From assembly GCF_003573695.1 (NCBI RefSeq), contig NC_039359.1, positions 154,062,210-154,126,209 on the forward strand: a stretch of 64,000 nucleotides of DNA, written 5' to 3'. The notes beneath the pieces are model-generated. The model was not told the DNA's origin. It worked only from the letters and a program-made list of their open reading frames with translations, and searched no databases. Position 1 is the first letter of the stretch; each line of letters opens with the position of its first letter. Below, in pieces: positions 55,573 to 64,000 of this stretch. Origin of the DNA: Papaver somniferum. Its lineage: Eukaryota > Streptophyta > Magnoliopsida > Ranunculales > Papaveraceae. A program made the translations under genes and the position numbers.

Positions 55573-55860
55573 ATGTGTTTGCATACTTTTAGTCGAAATT
55601 CATCTCGACGATAAGCTTTACGAAGAATCTTATCAATTTAACCCATGGAGATGGCATGTAATTTAAATTCTACCTTTCTCTTAATCCAAATAAACTTATT
55701 AAATTGGATGCATCAATGCAAACTGTAAGGGTTTCACATTAGCATATATTATCAACTTGGTTGGGAATGACAAATGCAGGACAACGATATAGGTACTTGC
55801 GATTTTACTCCTTTTGGTGGTGGCCAAAGATTGTGTCCGGGTCTTAGAATTGGCAAGGAT
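55573..55860 (+). pseudogene. Cytochrome P450 remnant (CYP90-like C-terminal exons)
   Basis: The first piece reads VEIHLDDKLYEESYQFNPWR and then decays. After a short AT-rich stretch like an intron, ending GCAG at about 55778, comes DFTPFGGGQRLCPGLRIGKD and a stop. FxxGxxxCxG is the heme-binding loop of P450s with its axial Cys. FNPWRW about 20-30 residues before FTPFGGGQRLCPG is typical, from memory, of the CYP85 clan such as CYP90 (steroid hormone biosynthesis). The copia LTR ends right beside it, so the gene was probably split by the copia insertion or its relics. Confidence 0.7.
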
Positions 55861-56059
55861 TGAAACTTCAATATTTTCTCGTAATTTTATAGCTCAATGC
55901 AAGGCCTATTCTTATGCACCCACTATGGGTATACCAAATTTCCAAACCTATATAACTATATGTCAGAAATAACATATAGGCATACACGATAGAGTTTCCA
56001 GCGAGCGATAGAAACTCCATCGCTCGATGACTTGATCATTTTAAGCTTTAAACTCATAT
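55861..56059 (+). other. Unassigned short stretch with an inverted repeat
   Basis: Non-coding. It contains CGAGCGAT...ATCGCTCG (about 55997-56022), a short hairpin with an 8-base stem. No other signal. Confidence 0.3.
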
Positions 56060-56420
56060 TTCGTGGATTATGTTAACGAGATAAACTCGACTCCGAATTC
56101 CAATGTGTATATAATGCAAAGTATATATAGCCATACGACTTAATCTCATTTAGTAGATATATTTGAATAGACATATGAGTGATAGAGAAGTTTCAGTCTT
56201 CACATACCTTTTGTCGATGAAGTTCCTACAAAGTCTTCATTAGATATTATTCTTTAAATGGTAAACGTCGTGAAGTGTAATGATCAACTACACACTTCTA
56301 TCCTAATGTGAGACATGAATATTAGTAGACTAGAAATCAAGATATAGTTTTGATCAATTAAATTTGACAAAAAGATTGAGATAGAAACACTTGTGAATTC
56401 GACCGAGAAATTCTCTAACA
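56060..56420 (-). repeat. Copia LTR fragment (diverged family member)
   Basis: It matches the last 360 bp of the copia LTR in plus coordinates (TATATAGCCATACGACTTAA, CTTCACATACCTTTTGTCGA, AATTCTCTAACA) and ends at CTAACA, followed by the polypurine complement ATCTCCCCCTTT. It is the end of a 3' LTR of another minus-strand copy. Confidence 0.8.
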
Positions 56421-57449
56421 ATCTCCCCCTTTGTCAATTTTAGGGAAAAATTATCAATACATATGGATTACAAATAAATAAATACTTTCTAGCTGCTAAT
56501 CCAATATGCTTGATTTCCTTGGATCTGCAACTCTTTGAATTCTTCGTAACTTCAAGTTGTTCATCGACATTACTGTTGTTGAAGATCCGTATCAATGACA
56601 ATCGAATAAACCTTTTGGAAAGTTTGTTTCTTATTGTCATACAGTTCGTAGTATTATTATCTTTATCAAAGTCCAATTGTATCATAACTTTGAAATAATA
56701 CTACAGTGATATGTTATACTCCCCCTTAGTCAATACTTTCATCTTTTACATAATAGGTAAAACCTATGGACTGGAATTCACTCCCTCTTACATAGTGATC
56801 CGTTAACCATATGTATGTAGTGTGAACTACTAAATAATTCTCCCTCTTTTTGTCAATATAAATTGGAAAAGGTACAAAAACTGCGGGATCATAATGAATT
56901 CTCAAAAGATAATTCATGACTAATGATACATATCAAATTTATTTTAGATGATATCATAGAGTCGAAACTTAGTGTTTTCATCAAGGAGTTTATTAAGATA
57001 CAAGTTAACCCCTATACATATTCCACAACCTCTCTCACCACAAAGATATTGCAATTAAGCACAAGTTCATTTAAGAACTCTACCCCATTTGATATCATTC
57101 CCAAGAGAACAACATTAGCGACCTTACTTTTACGAGAAAAGAAGGATTTCTTGGGACATTAACAAATCACATGGATTTGTATCCAGAAAACATCAATAAA
57201 ATTAATTTTAAAATTTTTGATTAATCTAAACGGAGTTACTCCACAAAAGATAACTTACAGAGTAAAATGCAGTACTTTCACATAAAGTGGATCAAGGAAA
57301 TATCAATAATGCGGAATATCTGAAAAAGTTCACTCTATTTTCCATCAATATATGCATAGAGACATAATAGACATAACCTTTAAGCATATATAAGATATTA
57401 ACTACATTCGTTCGGCACATAAATATCTTGAAAAGGCACATAAATATCT
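56421..57449 (-). other. Copia 3' internal region of a deleted copy
   Basis: It starts with the polypurine complement and resembles 7227-7930 (CAAGGAGTTTATTAAGATAC, TTAACCCCTATACA). It then meets an LTR edge at 57450 without a primer site, so gag and pol have been deleted. A 21-bp word GGCACATAAATATCTTGAAAA occurs twice just before the LTR. Confidence 0.6.
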
Positions 57450-59332
57450 TGAAAACGCGGGGGTACAACAACCCCACCCAACTATTTCGTTCGGAAATCT
57501 GTATGGAAGAAACTTTGATAAAACTATTGAAAGCACCAAGTTACTGAGATCAACCAGGAACTATATCAAAGAGTTTTATCTCTTTATCAATGCAATCAGT
57601 AAATATAAAAGATATAAATCCGTGAACTGATAGTTATGAGAATAACTTGGATGGTACCAAAGACCAATATCCAAGTGTCAATCAATTCACTATCCAACAA
57701 ACAAGTTCAGACTTATCAAATGTGATTGAACTACTCACAACCTGTGACATTTCAATTATATAAAAAAATATAATATGGAAAAAAAATAACACGGACACTA
57801 AAAATTTCGTTAATGAGGAAACCAAAAATGCAGAAAAATCTCGGGACCTAGTCCAGACTTGTAGACCACACTGTATTAAGACGCTACAGACTCTAGACTA
57901 CTAAAATTTAACTTCGGACTGGTATGTAATTGATCCCTAACCTTGTCTCACACCGATTAAGGTACAGTCGCGTTCCTTACGCCTATTGAATCTCGCAAGA
58001 CCCTGCGCACTTGATTCCCTTAGTTGATCTCACCCACAACCAAAAGTTTCTACGACCCAAAGTCGAAGAGTTATAAACAAGTATGTCTCCCGCGGATAAG
58101 TCTATTAATCAAATTTGTCTCCCATGGATATGATTATCCTTTATTATTTTTGTTTCGTCTTTTATCAGAGAAGATGAAAACCCGGGTTAATGGATAATCG
58201 ACTCTAGTGTACAAATAAGACACATGGAAGTGTCGGGATTAGGTTTCCAAGATGCTAGAGGATCTCCTTATATAGTCTTCGAATCATGGTTGCTTACAAT
58301 CAAAGCTAAGATAGCTTATTAACAAAGCAATTAATATTCACCGTTAGATGAACTCCTGATTTAAGATTCAAGCTAAGTCTGCTAGAAATTAAGAAATCAT
58401 TCTCCACGGTTAGATGGTATTCTTAGCTTGTTGCACACAAATGAAATATACCTTCCTTTAGATATGGGTAACCGTACCTAAACGTGTATACAAAATTGGT
58501 TCAATAATAGTTAACCGAAGTTATCCATATGAACTCTTTCAACTTAGTCATATTCATCTAACACTTTTAGATAAAATATGATGATCAATCAATTATGATA
58601 GGTAATCAAATGAATCTAATTGTGTTTCAATAGAGTTTTTCAATTGTTCATTCTCTCATAGAAATATTAATTAACTATTTGAAATAAATTAAATCGGTTA
58701 TACAAGAATAAACTCATAAAAATTAAGCCACGGTTTGCAAAGTTAATTTTCATTCCTTATATATTAACGTTTAGTTCATGAATATGGAAATAATATTATA
58801 CAGAATTCAGAACTTAACCACTGGATGCGTGAACAGCAGCTCCAGATCGTGGCCTTTTCCGGCCGTTCGTAAACCCGGTTCGCGATAAACCGCTTCGGAC
58901 CTAGCTCAAGTAAACCATTTCGCATACTAGGTATGCAAACAAGAGTTTCAAACCTTTTACAGGTAAATCCATTCGCATACTAGGTATGCAAACAAGAATT
59001 CCGGACCTGAATCTTCACAATACAGTTCACATACACGGTATGCATATCGTGTTGTGTCCATACATGGTTAATCGTTCTAAACTATCATTTCAATCGTTGA
59101 AACATACTTAGAAGATGACAATCGTAATCTTAAACATACCACCAGCTTCAAGTAATTTTCAAGTGATCAAATGACTAGTACGAAACTTCCCGGGTTATCA
59201 TTAAATGACTATCTCGACCAAATCTTGTAAGATGTTGAAGGTAATTTTCATATGATCATCTTGACTCAATATTTAGTTTTTAACAAATAAATTATTTATC
59301 ACTAAACTAGTCAAGTAGATGATGAACTTAAG
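57450..59332 (-). repeat. Copia 5' LTR of the deleted copy (truncated)
   Basis: It begins TGAAAACGCGGGGGTAC, equivalent to 34853. It holds the family landmarks (ACTTGGATGGTACCAAAGAC, AAATTTCGTTAATGAGGAAA, ATTCACCGTTAGATGAAC) and a TATA-like CTATATAAGGAG on the minus strand near 58265. Similarity stops at about 59332 and another LTR begins at its matching ACTTGAACGG position. Confidence 0.75.
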
Positions 59333-61627
59333 ATAAGAAATAACTTGAACGGTACCAAAAACCAATGTTCAAGTGTCGTTCAATTTCAATCAACAACCAA
59401 AGGTTGGATTTACCAATTGATTCAACTACGCACAACCTGTGATATTTCAACTATATAGAAAATATAACGCGAAAAATAAATAACACAAATGCTAGAAATA
59501 TTGTTAACGAGGAAACCGCAAATGCAGAAAAACCCCGGGACCTAGACCATATTTGAACACTGCATTGTATTAAGCCGCTACAGACACTAGACTACTACAA
59601 GTTAACTTCGGACTGGAATGTGGTTGAGCTTTAACCAAGTCTCACATCGATTAAGGCACAATCACGTTCCTTACGCCTCTGAATCCCAACAGGATTCTAC
59701 GCCCTTGACTCCCTTAGCTGATCTCACCTACAAATAAGAGTTTCTACGACCCAAAGTCGAAGACTTGATAAACAAATATGTCTCCCACAGAAAAGTCTAT
59801 TCAGATAGATAAATATGACTCCAACAGAAATACCTACAGATTTTTTGTTCCGTCTTTTGATAAATCAAGGTAAACATGAACCAATTGATAATCCGGTCTT
59901 GTATTCCCGAAGAACGGCCTAGAAATATCACTCACCTCACAATAACTTAACTAGATGGTCGTAGAACAAGTTATTATGGAATCATAAAGAATAAGACAAA
60001 GATATTTGTGATTACTTTTTATATCTTACCAATCGGAGATAAATCTCAAGCCAATATTAGAGAACATAGTACTCAATACGATAGAACAAGTAAGATCATA
60101 TATAACATTCAACTACAGAGAAAATAGTTGGGTCTGGCTTCACAATCCCGATGAAGTCTTCAAGTCGTTAACCTACAGGGCTTGGGAAAAGACCTAAAGT
60201 TAAAGGAGAATTGAATCTAGTCGCAACTAGTATCACACAGGAGGTGTGGGGATTAGGTTTTCCAGTTGATAGAGTTCTCCCTTATATAGTCTTCAAATGA
60301 GGGTTTGATAGCTTTGAAATAAAGCAATCAATATTCATTGTTAGATGAAATATCTAAACAAACCAAAGAATATATCTCCACCGTTAGATGGTCTTATCTT
60401 ATTACATACAAATGAAATATTCTTTCATTTAGATATAGGTAACCGTACCTAAACGTGTATATTGAGTTCGCTCAACAATAGTTATCCGAAGTTAGCCATA
60501 TGAACACTTTTATATTAACCTCATTCATCTCACACTTCTAGATCAAATGATAATCAAATGAATCTAATTGCGTTACTCATAGAGTTTTTCAATTGTTTAT
60601 ATTCTCATAGAAGTATACAAGACACAATTGAAACAAAATCGCATTGATTCAAAAGAATCAGTTCATGAACATTTTAGCCATGGTTTGCAAAGATTGCATT
60701 CCTTAATTTATATATGTACTTGTTCATGAGTATGAAATCATACTTAATCAGTTTTAGAACTTAAACCAACGTAGTTTGCAAACGGGTACGCAAAGTTAAG
60801 TTTCGGACGTTGGTCATATACGACAGTTCGCAAACGGGTACGCATATTGTAGTTTTGGACCGAACTCAAGTGAAACCGTTTGCAAACGGTTATGCAAACT
60901 TGGTTCCCGGACTTTGACTGTTCGCATACTGGTATGCGAACTTGGTTCCCGGGCTTGAATCACACTACAACAGTTTACATACTGGTATGCATATTGTGCT
61001 ATATCCAGACAATGGTTAATTGTTCTAAACTCTCATTTCAATTATTGAAGCATCCTCAGAAGACGACAATAGATGTTTCACACAAATTAGTAGCTTATAA
61101 GTAATTCTCAAATGATCGAATGATCAATACGAAACATTCCGAGTCTACATCAAATGACTGTCTCACGCAAATCATGTAAGATGTTTCAAAGCGATTTTCA
61201 TATGATCATCTTTTGACTCATTGTTTAATTTCCAACAAATAAATCGTTTCCAACTAAACTCGTCAAGAATAATGATGAACGTAGTTAAAGCAAAAATCTT
61301 TCCAACACATATTTCGAGTTAAACTCAGATCGATATATGAAATGTATATAATGTAAAGTCTATATAGCTATACGACTTAGTCTCAATATGAGATAGAATA
61401 GAATAGACTTCTGAGTGATAGATAAGTTTTAGTCTCCACATACCTTTTGTTGATGAAGTTCCTCCAAGCTCTCCTCAGTAGATCTTCTTCTTCAATCGAT
61501 GAACGTTGTGAAGTCTAAAGCTTAACTACACATTATATCCTATTCTGAGACATAGATATAAGTAGACTAGATAAGTCTTGAACACCTAAACTTGACAAAC
61601 AAGCTTGAGATAGTGACAAAACTAACA
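59333..61627 (-). repeat. Copia LTR, third copy (truncated at left)
   Basis: It starts within the family sequence ATAACTTGAACGGTACCAAA and runs to CTAACA at 61627, followed by ATCTCCCCCTTT. It is a 3' LTR of a third minus-strand member. The segment 60770-61010 repeats words such as GGTATGCGAACTTGGTTCCC and GTTTGCAAACGG. The join at 59332 looks like illegitimate recombination between two LTRs. Confidence 0.8.
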
Positions 61628-62263
61628 ATCTCCCCCTTTATCAATTTTAGCGACAAAACTATCAATACATATGGATTACAAAATAAATAAACTTTATAGC
61701 TTCTCATCCAACATGCTTGATTTCCTTGGTTCTTCAAGATTCCTTGAATTCTGCGCCACTGCAAGTACTCTAATGATTCTGAACGTGTTCAACTCAGCAT
61801 CATTGTTGTTGAAGATCTGTAGCCATAACAATAAGAAAACAGACGTTCTCAATTATTATTATAAAGTGTCATAGTAGTATTACACAACATCAAAGTTCAA
61901 TTGTATCATAACTTTGACAATAATACTACGGTGATATGTATTACTCCCCTTTAGTCAGTACTTCATCTCACAATTAAAACCAGTCCCCCTTACATAATGA
62001 TCCGTAAACGATATGTATGTAGTGTGAACTACAAAACAATTATCTCCCTTTTTGTCAATATAAATTGGAAAAGGTATGAAAACTAGAAGGATCATAATGA
62101 AATTCTCATAGAGATACTTCATGACTAAAAGAGAACATATCAACTTGGTTTCGATGATTTCACATAGTCTAAACTTAGTGTGTTTATCAAGGAGTTTATA
62201 AAGATACAAGAAAACTTCTACGATATTCCACAGCCGCACTCCCCACAAAGATTTGGAAATTAG
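61628..62263 (-). other. Copia 3' internal region of the third copy
   Basis: Polypurine complement, then sequence like 7227-7860 (TATCAAGGAGTTTATAAAGA, CACAGCCGCACTCCCCACAA). It stops at about 62263, where a plus-strand copia gag begins, so the two parts come from different elements or an inversion. Confidence 0.65.
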
Positions 62264-63170
62264 GAAAACCTTCAAATGGATGACAATGATACTTTTGAAG
62301 AGTTTCATATTAAACTCTCTGATACATTAAATGCTTCTTTCTCTCTTAGAAAGACTATTTCTGAAAAAGATATAGTGTGCAAAATTCTCATATCGTTGCC
62401 ATCTAGATACGAATCTAAGAAGCATCCAATCATAGAGGAAAATGATCTTTCAACTCTTTCATGAAGCACACTAGTTGGAAAGTTAAATATCTTTTATCAT
62501 GAATCATAATCTATTAAAGCTAAAGGAATCACTTTTAAAGATGAAAAATTTCCAAAAGCTCATGTGGACAAAAATAGATTGCCTGATGATTATAATGAAC
62601 TGATTGCAGAAGATTCTGATGATGATATTGAACAGTCATTATCATTAATCACCAGACAGTTTCGAGATCTCTTAAAGAAGAGAAATAAGAAATTTATAAA
62701 AGATGTTCATCGAGCTTCTCGACCCCATGATCGAGTTCCAATCAAGAACAAAAAGGATCAAGAAGAAGAAGATGAATAGCAGCCTCAGTGCTTCAAGTGT
62801 AAAGTTTTTGGTCATATGGCTAAAGACTGTCCTAATCTTAGGAAATACACCGAAAGCAAGGCATTAGTTGTAGCTCTAGACGAAACCTCTGATTCATATG
62901 ATTCTGAAGAAGAGGAAACAGCTAATATTGCACTAGTTGTCAACCTGATTCCCTCTTCCTCCATTAGTGATTTAACCATCTTAAAAATGGATATGTCTTC
63001 CGGTTTTGAAAGATCATCTAATGGTAAGGGAAAAATTAAGACAAAACGTGAAATTGTCCCAAGAGCAAGAAGAGCTAAGAAGTGCATATGCAACTTCAAC
63101 CGATCTCAAGAAACTTCGTTAATTCGAAGTAACAAGAGAAAAGTTTTAAATCATACGATACTAGAATAAG
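62264..63170 (+). pseudogene. Copia Gag (UBN2-type) with zinc knuckle, decayed
   Basis: DDNDTFEEFHIKLSDTLNAS, ISEKDIVCKILISLPSRYES and TRQFRDLLKKRNKKFIKDVH follow the order of plant copia Gag. CFKCKVFGHMAKDC (about 62793-62834) is a CCHC zinc knuckle. In-frame stops lie at 62462, near 62508 and 62777, and the C-terminal part (ANIALVVNLIPSSSIS) runs to 63170. Orientation is opposite to the LTR piece on its left. Gag would form the particle shell, but this copy could not be translated whole. Confidence 0.8.
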
Positions 63171-63439
63171 AACACTATGTTTGTTCTAAATACCATGATG
63201 AGATAAAATCTCACACTAATACCACCTCTCGGAATTAAAATTACATCCTCACCCTGTGTGCCGATTGTGTGAGTGAGGAAGCAAAAATCAAGGTACATTA
63301 TGTGTAGATTATGGGAATAAAATCTAGTATTTGAAAATATATTTAAAATATTTTCTTATTTATAGGAATCTTATATTTTTGGTAGTATGAAAATTATAAA
63401 AGGATCTTTCTCATTCTCTGGTCATTCCTTGTACGAACC

Positions 63440-63733
63440 ATGAGTCAGGATCCGATGTCTTCTCTTGCAAAGGTGCTTGATCTGAAAGATTTCTTTAAGA
63501 ATAAATATGCACCATCTCTTGATGCTAAGAAGCCTAAGAGAAAGATAAAAAATAGATATTGGCTTAGCAAGAAGGAAAGAGAGAACATGCTGAAGAAAGA
63601 TCAGTGTATTGAGATATTGACACAATTCTGTGTTCAATCAAAGACAGAACTACATGTTCTTTCAGAGTCCTTCACGAAAACATCTCAATTGCAAGAAATT
63701 CTGGTCAAGCAACAAGGTTATCTTCTTGAATAA
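63440..63733 (+). CDS. Unrecognised small ORF, possibly part of a copia element
   Basis: 97 residues from ATG at 63440 (MSQDPMSSLAKVLDLKDFFK) to TAA at 63733. Basic in the middle (KKPKRKIKNRYWLSKKEREN) and then a helix-like C-terminus (LSESFTKTSQLQEILVKQQG). No zinc, membrane or signal segment. It follows the decayed Gag on the same strand by 270 bp, so it may be a further piece of that element's extended Gag region. It may also be chance. Function not assigned. Confidence 0.3.
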   Translation: MSQDPMSSLAKVLDLKDFFKNKYAPSLDAKKPKRKIKNRYWLSKKERENMLKKDQCIEILTQFCVQSKTELHVLSESFTKTSQLQEILVKQQGYLLE

Positions 63734-64000
63734 ATTCACAAGATCAAGTATGAAAGTAATAACCTGCCTTCCTCTAGCGATATGAAGCATTAAGTTGCTT
63801 AGGAAATAAGATTAGATTCTTATCAGAAAAATAGATATCAATGTTTGATTTGCTTCAATTATTGTATAAGGTCTATTTTTAAATAAAACTATCATTATTA
63901 ATGAATAAAATTATTTCTTTATAATTTTTCTTGTGATAGTTACCGATTACATAGCCTGTGAATGAGTGTTTATATCTTTTGCTATGTGTTTTCGGTTTAT

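Noticed and set aside
55997..56022. Hairpin CGAGCGAT...ATCGCTCG as a microRNA precursor
   Set aside because: The stem is only 8 bases and the flanks do not extend the pairing.
1..64000. tRNA, rRNA or CRISPR loci
   Set aside because: No cloverleaf with GGTTCGA-type T loops and no regularly spaced short repeats with unique spacers were seen. The tRNA-like words present are primer binding sites of retroelements.

Overview
The window is nuclear DNA of a flowering plant. It is AT-rich, has spliceosomal introns, and is dominated by nested plant LTR retrotransposons. The long-LTR copia family (initiator-Met primer site, LTRs of about 2.3-2.4 kb) reminds me of poppy/Ranunculales genomes. That is a low-confidence guess from memory. 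I see no bacterial, organellar, rRNA, tRNA or CRISPR features.

Layout. (1) 1-4054: a multi-exon plus-strand host gene resembling NEPRO (nucleolus and neural progenitor protein-like). It has a frameshift and a decayed duplication of two exons. (2) 4387-4745: a GC-rich minisatellite. (3) About 4942-55572: the frame of one large minus-strand Ty1/copia element. Its 3' LTR is at 4942-7226, decayed pol at 8070-10823, 5' leader at 34248-34850, and 5' LTR at 34853-36279 plus 54600-55572. Other elements have expanded it. (4) 10824-24790 (plus strand): a Ty3/gypsy element of the Tat type with protease, RT, two RNase H domains and integrase but no gag. Inside it, 12256-19949, sits a second element with nearly the same LTRs that has gag and protease but no RT or integrase. 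(5) 24791-34247: unassigned plant DNA with a possible HMG-box exon, a satellite built on GATGAAA/TTTCATC palindromes, and the decayed helicase and 3' terminus of a Helitron. (6) 36280-54594 (minus strand), inserted in the copia 5' LTR: the reciprocal nest, a gag-type element (36280-54594) carrying a pol-type element (39170-48529). (7) 55573-55860: a cytochrome P450 gene remnant touching the copia LTR. (8) 56060-64000: truncated copia LTRs, a decayed copia gag and one unrecognised ORF.

The main point of interest is the gypsy pair. Two sub-types share LTRs, primer site, leader and a long GC-richer non-coding block, but divide the coding capacity. One encodes an Arg/Glu-rich protein plus Gag-protease. 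The other encodes protease-RT-RNaseH-integrase beginning in the gag-protease linker. Each sub-type occurs twice here with the same architecture, so the split looks like the propagated form rather than random decay. Gag and Pol would then have to be supplied in trans. Near the 3' LTR, every copy also carries a gene in antisense orientation with its own TATA-like box. In the longer copies this gene has spliceosomal introns. It encodes either a protein resembling the plant gypsy-type transposon domain family joined to a coiled coil, or a different coiled-coil protein. All copies here are damaged, so the window shows the design of the system rather than a working example.
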